A stretch of DNA of 64,000 bases, from the NCBI GenBank assembly GCA_016787895.1, contig JAEUTN010000014.1, positions 682,001 through 746,000 of the forward strand, written 5' to 3'. Source of the stretch: Bacteroidia bacterium. Lineage in GTDB: Bacteria; Bacteroidota; Bacteroidia; B-17B0; Aurantibacillaceae. Positions 6,580 through 17,570 of this stretch are shown piece by piece (position 1 is the first letter of the stretch; each line of letters opens with the position of its first letter). Made by a program: the position numbers and the translations under genes. The notes beneath the pieces are model-generated. The model was not told the DNA's origin and searched no databases. It saw only the letters and a list, made by a program, of their open reading frames with translations.

Positions 6580-8097
6580 ATGTCGGTGCAACTGAGCGAA
6601 CAAGAACACATTAGAAGGCAGAAACTCGAAGAATTGAAGGCCCTGGGCATTGAGCCTTATCCTGCAGAAGCCTTTCATGTGAATGTAAATTCCCTTGATA
6701 TCAAGGACAATTACGAAAGAGATAAACTCAATTACAAAGACATTTCTATAGCCGGTCGTATCATGAGTGTACGCGATATGGGTAAGGCTTGCTTTGCCGT
6801 GATTCAGGACGCCAGCGGCAGGATACAGCTATACATTCGTAAGGACGACATTTGCCCCGGAGAGGACAAAACCCTGTACGATCAGGTGTGGAAAAAACTC
6901 ATTGACATTGGCGATATCATTGGTGTTTCAGGCTATGTGTTCACAACAAAAACCGGAGAAATTTCCATTCACGTTACCTCCTTTAAGTTGCTCAGCAAAT
7001 CGCTTAAGCTGCTGCCGATTGTAAAAACCGACGATAGCGGGCAATCATTTGATGCCGTTAGCGATCCTGAATTCCGTTACAGGCAGCGTTATGTTGACCT
7101 GATTATTAATCCTCATGTGCGCGATACCTTCAAAAAACGCACACAGATGATGAATACCATTCGCCAAACCCTTAACAATGCCGGATTGCTTGAAGTGGAA
7201 ACGCCTATTCTTCAAGGCATCCCCGGGGGTGCCGCTGCCCGCCCCTTCATGACGCATCATAACGCGCTCGACATGCCTTTGTACCTGAGGATTGCCAACG
7301 AGTTGTACCTCAAACGCCTTATTGTTGGCGGTTTTGACGGAGTATATGAATTTGCCAAAGACTTCCGCAACGAAGGCATGGACCGCACCCACAATCCGGA
7401 GTTTACGGTACTTGAATTTTACGTAGCGTACAAGGATTACAACTGGATGATGAGCTTCACCGAAAAATTACTTGAAAAAGTAGCGATGGACCTGTATGGT
7501 ACCACTGAAATTCAGGTGGGTGATCAGAAAATTGATTTTAAGGCCCCTTTCAAAAAAATAAGTATGTACGATGCCATCAAAGAACACACGGGCATCGACA
7601 TTTCAGGCATGGACGAAGAGGCATTGCGTGGGGTTTGCAAACAACTCAACATCCATACAGAAGCCTCCATGGGCAAAGGAAAACTGATTGATGAGATTTT
7701 CGGAGAAACCTCTGAAAAGCACTATATACAGCCCACCTTTATAACAGATTACCCGGTGGAAATGAGTCCGCTCACCAAAAAACACCGCAGCAAGGAAGGT
7801 TTGGTGGAGCGTTTTGAATTGATGATCAATGGAAAGGAAATTGCCAATGCCTATTCTGAATTAAATGATCCGCTTGAGCAACGCGCACGCTTTGAGGAAC
7901 AATTAAAACTTCAGGAAAGAGGAGATGACGAGGCTATGTTTATTGACCACGACTTTTTACGTGCTCTGGAATATGGTATGCCTCCAACCGCAGGAATCGG
8001 AATTGGAATTGATCGCCTCACCATGCTGATGACCAACAACGCCGCCATACAGGAAGTGTTGTTTTTCCCGCAAATGCGACCAGAAGCGCTGGATTAG
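6580..8097 (+). CDS. lysS: lysyl-tRNA synthetase, class II
   Basis: A 505-residue class II aminoacyl-tRNA synthetase that charges tRNA-Lys in the cytoplasm. An N-terminal OB-fold anticodon-binding domain (about 55-155, ISIAGRIMSVRDMGKACF) is followed by the catalytic core. Motif 2 is FRNEGMDRTHNPEFTVLEFY (about 263-282) and motif 3 is GIGIGIDRLTMLM (about 468-480). Length is normal; some Bacteroidota LysS carry a C-terminal extension that is absent here. The last seven codons plus about 20 downstream bases recur, diverged, 82 bp downstream, which suggests a past recombination at the 3' end. Confidence 0.97.
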   Translation: MSVQLSEQEHIRRQKLEELKALGIEPYPAEAFHVNVNSLDIKDNYERDKLNYKDISIAGRIMSVRDMGKACFAVIQDASGRIQLYIRKDDICPGEDKTLYDQVWKKLIDIGDIIGVSGYVFTTKTGEISIHVTSFKLLSKSLKLLPIVKTDDSGQSFDAVSDPEFRYRQRYVDLIINPHVRDTFKKRTQMMNTIRQTLNNAGLLEVETPILQGIPGGAAARPFMTHHNALDMPLYLRIANELYLKRLIVGGFDGVYEFAKDFRNEGMDRTHNPEFTVLEFYVAYKDYNWMMSFTEKLLEKVAMDLYGTTEIQVGDQKIDFKAPFKKISMYDAIKEHTGIDISGMDEEALRGVCKQLNIHTEASMGKGKLIDEIFGETSEKHYIQPTFITDYPVEMSPLTKKHRSKEGLVERFELMINGKEIANAYSELNDPLEQRARFEEQLKLQERGDDEAMFIDHDFLRALEYGMPPTAGIGIGIDRLTMLMTNNAAIQEVLFFPQMRPEALD

Positions 8098-8198
8098 TGC
8101 CAAAGGGGGCGCATTCATGAGCACCTTATTACATAATAACAACTGTGCGAACTAAATGCGCCCCGAAGTGTTGGATTAGTGCCAAGGGTGGCGAATTC
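8072..8198 (+). repeat. imperfect direct repeat of the lysS 3' end
   Basis: Copies at 8072-8116 and 8154-8198 are 45 bp each, spaced 82 bp, with about 7 mismatches. The first encodes the lysS C terminus (MRPEALD-stop) and the second would encode MRPEVLD-stop in the same context. Because the second copy reads AATGCGCCCC (8155-8164) and the first GGGGCGCATT (8106-8115), the region can also form a 10-bp stem with a 39-nt loop, without a T-tract. Confidence 0.8.
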
Positions 8199-8305
8199 TA
8201 GAAGCAGTAATTGTCTTTTGTTTTTAAAGCTTTTCCATTTACTCATTCACAAGGTGCTTTTGATAGTTTAGAGTATTGTTTGCCTGCTCACAATCGTATA
8301 AATAG

Positions 8306-8313
8306 TATATTTG
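8306..8313 (+). promoter_or_regulatory. -7 promoter box of the 8326 lipoprotein gene
   Basis: TATATTTG (TAnnTTTG). It covers the upstream in-frame TTG at 8311, so translation probably begins at GTG 8326. Confidence 0.5.
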
Positions 8314-8325
8314 TCGAATACGTTT

Positions 8326-8865
8326 GTGCGTTTAGTCCTTAACATACCGGTCGTTATTGCCTTTTTCCTACTGTTTTTTTCCTGCCAAAGCGAGCAAAAA
8401 AACACGGCCCCCGTTTCACACCGCGTTTTTGAAGGTTATCATGTTTTGCTTGACGATATTATTCGCACACGGCATGGTGTTTTCAGGGGTCTCGACCTCA
8501 ACACCTCCATGGACTCCGTTAAAAAAGCGGAGCCCTCCGAGCCAAAAGAAGCCGGTCCGAATCAATTGTATTACGAATACCGGGCCGATAGTTTAACCGA
8601 CTATTCCATTGAATACACCTTTAGTGGGGACAGCCTGCAGGAGATTAACGTGCAGATCAGCAGTAACGATGAGGAACTCATATCCTATTTGTTCTGTGAT
8701 TTAAAAGATTATTACTCCAACAAACTTCCCAATCCCATAGAAGACCAGGGCTATGTGGTGTACAATTGTTACGAAGGCCAGCGCAAACCCTTTGTGGTAA
8801 CGCTGAGCGACAATTCAAGTCCGGCCAAGGGCATTATCAACATGCTGATTTATAAGGATCAATAA
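8326..8865 (+). CDS. putative lipoprotein of unknown function
   Basis: About 179 residues. I do not recognise the family. The N terminus (RLVLNIPVVIAFFLLFFSCQ) is a signal peptide ending in a lipobox-like FFSC, so lipidation and outer-membrane or periplasmic anchoring are likely. The mature part is mixed alpha/beta with a repeated EYxF/YxxDSL pattern (ADSLTDYSIEYTFSGDSLQEINVQI) and no recognisable catalytic motif. The GTG start at 8326 is preferred over TTG 8311, which lies inside the -7 box; this leaves a very short leader. It is monocistronic and ends at a bidirectional terminator. Confidence 0.7.
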   Translation: MRLVLNIPVVIAFFLLFFSCQSEQKNTAPVSHRVFEGYHVLLDDIIRTRHGVFRGLDLNTSMDSVKKAEPSEPKEAGPNQLYYEYRADSLTDYSIEYTFSGDSLQEINVQISSNDEELISYLFCDLKDYYSNKLPNPIEDQGYVVYNCYEGQRKPFVVTLSDNSSPAKGIINMLIYKDQ

Positions 8866-8892
8866 TCGACAACCATCCAGGCTACTATAAAC

Positions 8893-8928
8893 AAAAAAGC
8901 CATTCCTTTTGAGAATGGCTTTTTGTTT
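8893..8928. terminator. bidirectional terminator
   Basis: A 12-bp stem, AAAAAGCCATTC (8894-8905) with GAATGGCTTTTT (8913-8924), lying between convergent genes. The A and T runs make it a rho-independent terminator on both strands. Confidence 0.9.
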
Positions 8929-8940
8929 TATCTGTAACAA

Positions 8941-9480
8941 TCAGGCTGTGCCCGTTTTGCGTACACCCGCTGTCTTTTTCACACCGGCTACCGCTTTTGC
9001 TTTGTTTTGTTCTTTTACAGGGCCTTTTTTAACCGCTGATTTTTCCTCAGCTTTCAGGTTGATGGCTTTTCCATCCGCATCCTTGTTTTCTTCTTTGGTC
9101 TTTAAATTTCCTGTGCTTTGAAGCGCGTTATACCAGGTCAGCAGCTTACGCATGTTGCTTACGTATACCCTTTCTTTATCGTACTCAGGGAGGATAGCTG
9201 CGAAATACGCCACAATCGTTTTATCATCTGCCTTTTGATCAACGGCCGGACCGCCTTTTTCCTTTTCAAAAATGCTGGTCATGATTTCTTCAATGGGCTT
9301 GTCTTCTCCGGTAGTAAACATACTGATGTCGGAGAGAGTTGACACTTTGGTTGAAGCATACACGTTGCTGCGCTTTTTATCGTGCAATCCTTCCACAATA
9401 ATGCCCGTTTTACTTTGGGCTATAATTTTAAATAATCCGGGTTGACCAGAAATAGAAATAAATCCGCTTAAATCAATCAT
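8941..9480 (-). CDS. DUF5606 family protein
   Basis: 179 residues. The N-terminal 75 residues (LSGFISISGQPGLFKIIAQSKTG, then GLHDKKR and STLSDISMF) match the conserved Bacteroidota DUF5606 domain, whose function is unknown. Residues about 90-118 form a second conserved segment (ILPEYDKERVYVSNMRKLLTWYN). The C-terminal 55 residues are Lys/Ala-rich and low in complexity, probably a disordered basic tail. No signal peptide, so cytoplasmic. It is single, with its own -7 box and the bidirectional terminator. The basic tail could bind nucleic acid, but nothing visible proves it. Confidence 0.85.
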   Translation of the reverse strand: MIDLSGFISISGQPGLFKIIAQSKTGIIVEGLHDKKRSNVYASTKVSTLSDISMFTTGEDKPIEEIMTSIFEKEKGGPAVDQKADDKTIVAYFAAILPEYDKERVYVSNMRKLLTWYNALQSTGNLKTKEENKDADGKAINLKAEEKSAVKKGPVKEQNKAKAVAGVKKTAGVRKTGTA

Positions 9481-9505
9481 ACGTTTTGAATTATCTTAAC
9501 TCAAA

Positions 9506-9513
9506 CAAAGATA
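9506..9513 (-). promoter_or_regulatory. -7 promoter box of the DUF5606 gene
   Basis: TATCTTTG (TAnnTTTG), 26 bases before the ATG. The divergent M90 gene has a weaker TATCTTG at 9538-9544. Confidence 0.5.
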
Positions 9514-9558
9514 AGTTTTTAAATATAAAAAGTTGCATATCTTGTTAAATTAATTGGC

Positions 9559-10746
9559 ATGCACAATACCACTGATATTCCGCTAAGTACAGCCTCTTTG
9601 GACCAGTTGTTAACTGCTTCCTTCACGTATTACAACACTTTATGTGAAACCGATAAAACGCTTTTTACAAAACGATGTTTACGCTTTATTGAGGGTAAAG
9701 AAATTTTAGGTGCCGAAGGGTTTGTGCCCAATAACGCTGTGAAAATTCTGATAGCCGCCTCAGCTGTGCAGCTCACTTTTGGCTTAAGCCTTTGGGATTT
9801 GAGCTACTTCGACGCTATCATACTGTATCCGGGTGATTTCGACCATGTTCCTTCAGGACGTAAATTCAGAGGAGAAACCAATTTGAACGGGTATTTGAAA
9901 CTCAGCTGGAAAAGTTTCTTACATGGATATAAACACAGTGAAGATAACATCAATCTGGGTTTACATGAATTCGCACACGCCTTGCGTTTCAATGGTTTTC
10001 GCGGAGAGGAACAGGACTATTTTGTTCACTACTATTTTGAAGCCTGGCTGGCTTCAGCCTACGAGGTACATTATGCCCTTAAGGCTGGTAGACCTTCAGT
10101 GTTCAGAAAATACGGGGGGACTAACATCAATGAATTTATCAGTGTTTGCATAGAGCACTATTTTGAATCGCCACAGGAGATTAAACTCCATTACCCTCAT
10201 TTGTATTTTTCAACCGGGATTTTGCTGAACCAGATCCTGATTGGAGAGAGGACCTACAAAGACGTGAGGTCCAGATTGTTCAAAGAAAAGAATACCATAT
10301 TGAGTGGGATTTCAGAGCGTTATTTAAAATCCAGAATAATCAGTGATGCCAGGTTTACCTCATTTCTCATCACCCTGATGCCACTGGTTTTTACAATCGC
10401 AGGTTCGGGCGTTTTAAGTGGTCCGAGTTTAAGTTTAATGGTGCTCTCCTTTTTCACTTATTTGCGTTTTGACTTTTACTACAGCCGATTGCATTTTTTC
10501 GGCAAACATTTTTCTGTTGAAAAAGGGTGTCTCATCTTCAAAAGACACCGGGGTAATTTATTGTTGTCGCATTTAATTTGCGTTCAGGTTGATTCGCGTT
10601 CAGGGGAGTATGAGGAGTGGATTTTTCGCTTTTACAAAGAATCCGATGGGCATTTTCATGAAGAACTGATTGTTCCCAAACAAATCGACAAATCTGCTTT
10701 TTTGACTGAGCTTTCCAAAAACAAAATTGCAGTGCTCAGGAAATAA
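9559..10746 (+). CDS. MtfA-like zinc peptidase (M90) with C-terminal membrane hairpin and extra domain
   Basis: 395 residues. Residues 1-250 resemble the M90 family (MtfA, a zinc peptidase that in E. coli also binds the regulator Mlc). The zinc site is LHEFAH (His136, Glu137, His140) and the probable third ligand is Glu192 in NEFISV, followed by the conserved EHYFESP. Unlike the 265-residue E. coli protein, it continues into two hydrophobic segments (about 265-300) and a C-terminal domain (about 310-395) rich in short beta strands, which looks like a bacterial PH-type domain attached to the membrane. The peptidase part is therefore probably tethered to the inner membrane. It is monocistronic and divergent from the DUF5606 gene. 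Confidence 0.82.
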   Translation: MHNTTDIPLSTASLDQLLTASFTYYNTLCETDKTLFTKRCLRFIEGKEILGAEGFVPNNAVKILIAASAVQLTFGLSLWDLSYFDAIILYPGDFDHVPSGRKFRGETNLNGYLKLSWKSFLHGYKHSEDNINLGLHEFAHALRFNGFRGEEQDYFVHYYFEAWLASAYEVHYALKAGRPSVFRKYGGTNINEFISVCIEHYFESPQEIKLHYPHLYFSTGILLNQILIGERTYKDVRSRLFKEKNTILSGISERYLKSRIISDARFTSFLITLMPLVFTIAGSGVLSGPSLSLMVLSFFTYLRFDFYYSRLHFFGKHFSVEKGCLIFKRHRGNLLLSHLICVQVDSRSGEYEEWIFRFYKESDGHFHEELIVPKQIDKSAFLTELSKNKIAVLRK

Positions 10747-10750
10747 TTAA

Positions 10751-10768
10751 TTGGGCTTTGGCCCTTTT
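10751..10768 (+). terminator. weak hairpin terminator candidate
   Basis: GGGC-TTTG-GCCC followed by TTTT, directly after the M90 gene. The stem is only 4 bp, so termination would be weak. Confidence 0.3.
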
Positions 10769-10883
10769 ACCATCTCATTGCTGCTGATAATTGCGATGAC
10801 TTTCATTTTATTGATCTATTCCTTACCTTCGTTATCCCTCCGAATGGAGTGTGTTTAGTTGACTTAGCCATCGCCCATCTCTT

Positions 10884-12188
10884 ATGAAATACGAAGCCAT
10901 CAGTAATCAGCTCTTTACCGACAACCGTCGCAAATTCGCGGCCCAGCTAAAACCCAACAGTATAGCTGTGTTTGTGAGCAACGACATTATGCCCACCAAT
11001 GCCGATGGCAGCATGGGTTTTCGCCAAAACAGCGATTTGTTTTATCTCAGCGGGATTGATCAGGAAGAAACCATGCTGGTGATTTTTCCGGATGTGAAAG
11101 ACGGGAAACACAAAGAAGTGTTGTTTGTACGCGAAACCAGTGAACTCATTGCCATTTGGGAAGGCGCCAAACTGAACAAGGATCAAGCCTCCAAAGCAAG
11201 TGGCATTGAGCACGTGTATTGGTTTCATGAATTCGATAAAATTTGTAAAGCCTTTTTCGCGCAGGCAGAAAACATTTACCTGAACAGCAACGAACACACC
11301 AGGCGTTACATTGAAGTGGAAACTGCACAGGACCGTTTCAACAAAAGCCTGATGGCCAAATACCCTTTGCACCATTTCGAACGCAGCGCTCCCATCATGC
11401 ACCGCATACGTTCAATTAAAGGCACTATCGAAATCGATCTGATTCAAAAGGCCTGCGACATCACTGAAAAAGGATTTCGGCGTTTGCTTTCATTTATTAA
11501 ACCCGGTGTTTGGGAATACGAAATTGAAGCCGAATTGATCCACGAATTTATCCGCAACCGCTCACAGGGATGGGCCTACGGACCCATCATTGCCAGTGGC
11601 GCCAGCGCCTGTGTGTTGCATTATGTAGAGAACAACCGCCAGTGTAAAGATGGTGATGTGATTTTATTGGATGTGGCTGCCGAATACGCCAATTATGCCA
11701 GTGATTTAACGCGCTCCATTCCTGTAAACGGAAAGTACAATCAACGTCAGAAAGACGTTTACAATGCCGTACTGCGCGTGCACCGTGCCGCCACTAAAAT
11801 GCTCTTGCCGGGGCAAACCTTTGAAAAATACAACAAGGCCGTGGGCGATTTAATGACCGAGGAACTGTTAAAACTGGGTCTGTTAAAATCGGAAGACGTA
11901 AAAAAACAAAATCCCAACTGGCCGGCTTATAAAAAGTACTTTATGCACGGAACTTCCCACTTTTTGGGTCTGGATGTGCACGATGTGGGCTTCTTTACTG
12001 AGCCTATGCAAGCCGGCATGGTGTTTACGGTGGAGCCCGGAATTTATATCCCTGAAGAGGGATTGGGCATACGCATTGAAAACAACATTCTGATTACCAC
12101 AACGGGTCAAATGGATTTGATGAAAAACATTCCGATTGAAACGGAGGAGATCGAAAGCCTGATGAGCAAGGCAAAATCCCTGGCCTGA
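10884..12188 (+). CDS. pepP: Xaa-Pro aminopeptidase (aminopeptidase P)
   Basis: A 434-residue M24B metallopeptidase that removes an N-terminal residue preceding proline. The N-terminal creatinase-like domain (about 1-175) contains FRQNSDLFYLSGI. The C-terminal pita-bread domain carries the dinuclear metal ligands: two Asp in DVAAEYANYASDLTRS (about 263 and 274), His in MHGTSHFLGLDVHD (about 355), Glu in VEPGIYIP (about 384) and Glu in GIRIENN (about 398). No signal peptide, so probably cytoplasmic. It would complement DPP IV and S46 in breaking down imported peptides. The upstream TACCTTCG differs from the -7 consensus at one base. Confidence 0.95.
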   Translation: MKYEAISNQLFTDNRRKFAAQLKPNSIAVFVSNDIMPTNADGSMGFRQNSDLFYLSGIDQEETMLVIFPDVKDGKHKEVLFVRETSELIAIWEGAKLNKDQASKASGIEHVYWFHEFDKICKAFFAQAENIYLNSNEHTRRYIEVETAQDRFNKSLMAKYPLHHFERSAPIMHRIRSIKGTIEIDLIQKACDITEKGFRRLLSFIKPGVWEYEIEAELIHEFIRNRSQGWAYGPIIASGASACVLHYVENNRQCKDGDVILLDVAAEYANYASDLTRSIPVNGKYNQRQKDVYNAVLRVHRAATKMLLPGQTFEKYNKAVGDLMTEELLKLGLLKSEDVKKQNPNWPAYKKYFMHGTSHFLGLDVHDVGFFTEPMQAGMVFTVEPGIYIPEEGLGIRIENNILITTTGQMDLMKNIPIETEEIESLMSKAKSLA

Positions 12189-12235
12189 TCTTTATCTGGT
12201 TTTATTTGCTAAATTTACTTAGCAAAACCCGGTTC

Positions 12236-13162
12236 ATGAAAAAAGTAGCCTCGGCCTTTTTTGTGTTTGGCCTTTGTGTTTGCTTAAGGGCACAGGATGC
12301 ATTCTTCCTGAATTCTAACCAAAGTTTATTGAGCCTTAACCCTTCCTTTGCCGGCAGCAACGGGGGCTTCAGAAATCAATTCTCTTTTAGAAATCAGTGG
12401 CCGAATTTATCGGGACGCTACATCACGTTTCTCAATAGCGCAGACCTCTATCTTTCAGGAATTAAAGCCGGTATTGGCGCTACTGTGATGTTCGACCAGT
12501 TTGGCCTAGGTGAGTATTCTTCAAAACTATATTCATTCACTTATGCACAGCACCTGCACTTCAAGGGTGGACAAATTAAGGTGATACCCTCTTTTCAGAT
12601 AGGTTTTGGATACAGAGCCATAGACGTCAGCCAATGGGGATTTAGTGAACCATACGACTACAGGTATGGGTATGCCTTGGATAGTTCCAGAATTGAAAAA
12701 AGCTATCTGGATCTTAATACGGGGCTGCTTTTTTCCTACCTGGACAAACTATACGTCGGCGCTTCCATTTTCCATATGAACCAACCCGATGTGGGTTTTG
12801 CAGGAGGGCAAGGCTTACCTCAGAAAGTGAACCTGCATGTTTCTTATAACCTGGAATGCAACAAAAACCTGCGCCTGCAATTTTCTGGACTATTGAATGT
12901 TCAACAGGATTATTACACCACACGCTTGGCACTCAATGCCCTCTTTTATGATCATTTGATAACCGGTTTAGCTTGCTCCAATTACGATACCGCTATACTT
13001 AGCGCCGGTTACAGAAACTCATTTTTCTCTATGCTCGTAGGCTATGATGTCACCATCAGTAATCTGGCTGGAAATGCAACAGGATCCTGGGAACTTCATG
13101 CTTCCTACAACCTGAGAAGCAAAGATCTCCGGAGGTCGGTGACTTCCTTCGAAACATGGTAA
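12236..13162 (+). CDS. PorP/SprF family type IX secretion membrane protein
   Basis: About 308 residues with a signal peptide (MKKVASAFFVFGLCVCLRAQ). The family hallmark follows the cleavage site: LLSLNPSFAGSNGGFRNQFSFRNQWP. The rest alternates beta strands typical of a 14-strand outer-membrane barrel. PorP/SprF proteins associate with PorE or with secreted cargo and anchor type IX substrates to the surface. The ATG at 12236 is chosen over 12206 because it begins the signal peptide. Many paralogs occur per genome, so this is not necessarily the core PorP. No cargo gene adjoins it; it converges with the DPP IV gene, 7 bases apart. Confidence 0.88.
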   Translation: MKKVASAFFVFGLCVCLRAQDAFFLNSNQSLLSLNPSFAGSNGGFRNQFSFRNQWPNLSGRYITFLNSADLYLSGIKAGIGATVMFDQFGLGEYSSKLYSFTYAQHLHFKGGQIKVIPSFQIGFGYRAIDVSQWGFSEPYDYRYGYALDSSRIEKSYLDLNTGLLFSYLDKLYVGASIFHMNQPDVGFAGGQGLPQKVNLHVSYNLECNKNLRLQFSGLLNVQQDYYTTRLALNALFYDHLITGLACSNYDTAILSAGYRNSFFSMLVGYDVTISNLAGNATGSWELHASYNLRSKDLRRSVTSFETW

Positions 13163-13169
13163 TATAAGC

Positions 13170-15317
13170 TTAAAGGTTTTCGATAAAATAATTACAAATC
13201 TTCTCCATCAAATGGGCCCTGTCTTTTCCTAAGACATTGTGTTCATGGCCCGGGTAAACGTAATAATCCACCTGCACTCCTTTTTCAACGGCTTTCTTCA
13301 AATACATCATGCTGTGCTGCCACACCACCACATTGTCCTGTGCACCATGAATCATCAGCAGTTTGCCCTTTAACTTTTCAACGTGGTTGAGCAAATTATT
13401 TCTTTCGTAACCTTCTTTGTTTTCCTGAGGCATATCCATATAGCGTTCGCCGTACATGATCTCATAATAACTCCAGTCGATTACCGGTCCGCCGGCTACG
13501 CCTACTTTAAACGCCCCGGGCTGCCGTGTCATTAAACTGGTGCTCATAAAACCTCCATAACTCCAGCCAAACACCCCTACGCGGGTAGCGTCAACGTAAG
13601 GCAGCGATTTTAAATAATCCAGGCCACTCAGCTGATCGGCCATTTCATTTGATCCCAGGTTCCGATGAATCACCTGTTCAAATGCTTTGCCCCTGTTGGA
13701 GGTGCCGCGCCCGTCGAGTGTAAATACAATATAGCCTTTTTGCGCCATGTACTGGTACCAGAGCTCCCCCCCGGCCATCCAGGTATTGGTCACCAATTGT
13801 GAGTGTGGTCCGTTGTAGAGGTAAACAATCACAGGATACTTTTTGGTGCTGTCGAAATCGCAGGGACGGAATAAACGGCAATACAAATCGGTTCCATCCG
13901 GATTTTTGATGGAAAACAAATTCCAGGAGCCGGTTTTATAGTCCTTTACCGGATTCTCAGCCTTAAAGAAATTCAGGGCTTTTCCGGTTTTGGCATTCAC
14001 GATGTTGTATTCTCTCGGAACCGTGCTCGACGAAAACCCATCAATAAACACATCACCTTTTGAGCTCATAACAGCCATGTGAAATCCATTGCCTTGGGTT
14101 AATCGGCTGATTTTTCCTGATTTTAAATTCACCGAATAAAAATCCTGGTTCACCGGGCTTTGTTCGTTGGCGTGAAAAAAGAGATTTTCGCCTTTGGCAT
14201 CAAACCCATTTACAGCTTTTACCTCCCAGGCTCCTTTGGTCAATTGTTTGATCAGCTTTCCATCTGAAGTATACAGATAAAGATGATTATAGCCATCCTT
14301 GCGGCTTTGCCAGATAAATTGACCGGGATTGTTTTTTACAAAAAGCACAGGGTGTTGAGGTTCCACATAACGTTCGTCCTTTTCTTCGAACAGGGTTTTA
14401 ATGAACTCTCCGGTTTGAGCATCATAACTGTTGAGTTGGTAGTGGTTTTGTTCGCGATTGAGTACGGCCATGTAAATGGTTTTCTCATCCGGACTCCAGG
14501 CCACATTCGTGAGATACTGTTCTTTTGGTCCCTGGGTTTTTATCTGCAAACTGGTGTTGTTTTTCAGATTATACACGTGTAAGGTAACGTAATGGCTTCT
14601 GTTGCCAGCCATAGGGTATTTGATGTTGGCATTCGCCGCAGGATAAGTGGTCCAGTCGATAATGGGATAATCGGTCACGTCCTTTTGATCCATGCGATAA
14701 TACGCCAAAGCGTTTCCATTTGGACTCCAGAACAAGCCTTTGGTGATTCCAAATTCATCGCGGTGCACACTTTTTCCGTTCACAATCTCATAGGAACCGT
14801 CTTTGGTAACCTGTTCTGTTAGTCCTGCATTGTATACAAATACGTTGTTTTCTTTAACATAGGCGTATCGTTCACCTGCTTTAAATTCTTCGAGATTTTC
14901 TAAACCTTCAGGATTTGTTTTGCGTTCGGAACTTGTGATTGTTTTGCTGTCAGTTGCAAATACCCATTCCTGTTTTGCGCTTTTAAAATAAAACGAGCGC
15001 TCGTCTTTCCATAACAAACCTTCAAAAGCTGCTACAGTATCCATCTTCTGTGCTTTAAGCTGGGTGTTCAAACCCGCTACACTTAGGTTGTAAATAACCT
15101 GAGCCTTCGTTGGCTCCAGCACATATAAGGTGTTTTTGTCAATATAACTTATTCGATTGGATTCAGGAATAAAGGCAAGTCCCTGAAGGCGTTTGGGTGC
15201 CAGACTGCTTCTTCCTTTGAGAACCGCGTCTTGAATAGTTAAGAGCTTGTTTTGTCCGTAAACAACAGTGGCGAAAATGGAAACAAAAAGTAAAACACGA
15301 AATTTTGAAATCATCAT
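13170..15317 (-). CDS. dipeptidyl-peptidase IV (S9B)
   Basis: A 715-residue secreted serine peptidase that removes Xaa-Pro dipeptides. A signal peptide (about 1-21) and an N-terminal eight-bladed propeller (about 35-460) precede the alpha/beta-hydrolase domain. The catalytic serine is in GWSYGGF (about 593), the aspartate in HGAQDNVV (about 667) and the histidine in GHEHNV (about 699). The substrate-binding Glu pair expected in the propeller of DPP IV is probably in LENLEEFKAGERYAY. It lies 10 bases after hutU on the same strand, so it is likely the third gene of a DUF5522-hutU-DPP operon, which links peptide cleavage to histidine breakdown. Confidence 0.94.
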   Translation of the reverse strand: MMISKFRVLLFVSIFATVVYGQNKLLTIQDAVLKGRSSLAPKRLQGLAFIPESNRISYIDKNTLYVLEPTKAQVIYNLSVAGLNTQLKAQKMDTVAAFEGLLWKDERSFYFKSAKQEWVFATDSKTITSSERKTNPEGLENLEEFKAGERYAYVKENNVFVYNAGLTEQVTKDGSYEIVNGKSVHRDEFGITKGLFWSPNGNALAYYRMDQKDVTDYPIIDWTTYPAANANIKYPMAGNRSHYVTLHVYNLKNNTSLQIKTQGPKEQYLTNVAWSPDEKTIYMAVLNREQNHYQLNSYDAQTGEFIKTLFEEKDERYVEPQHPVLFVKNNPGQFIWQSRKDGYNHLYLYTSDGKLIKQLTKGAWEVKAVNGFDAKGENLFFHANEQSPVNQDFYSVNLKSGKISRLTQGNGFHMAVMSSKGDVFIDGFSSSTVPREYNIVNAKTGKALNFFKAENPVKDYKTGSWNLFSIKNPDGTDLYCRLFRPCDFDSTKKYPVIVYLYNGPHSQLVTNTWMAGGELWYQYMAQKGYIVFTLDGRGTSNRGKAFEQVIHRNLGSNEMADQLSGLDYLKSLPYVDATRVGVFGWSYGGFMSTSLMTRQPGAFKVGVAGGPVIDWSYYEIMYGERYMDMPQENKEGYERNNLLNHVEKLKGKLLMIHGAQDNVVVWQHSMMYLKKAVEKGVQVDYYVYPGHEHNVLGKDRAHLMEKICNYFIENL

Positions 15318-15327
15318 ACATTATGGA

Positions 15328-17570
<2,243 letters not shown>

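Noticed and set aside
8106..8164. 10-bp stem after lysS as a terminator
   Set aside because: The loop is 39 nt long and no T-tract follows; it is better explained as a by-product of the lysS tail repeat.
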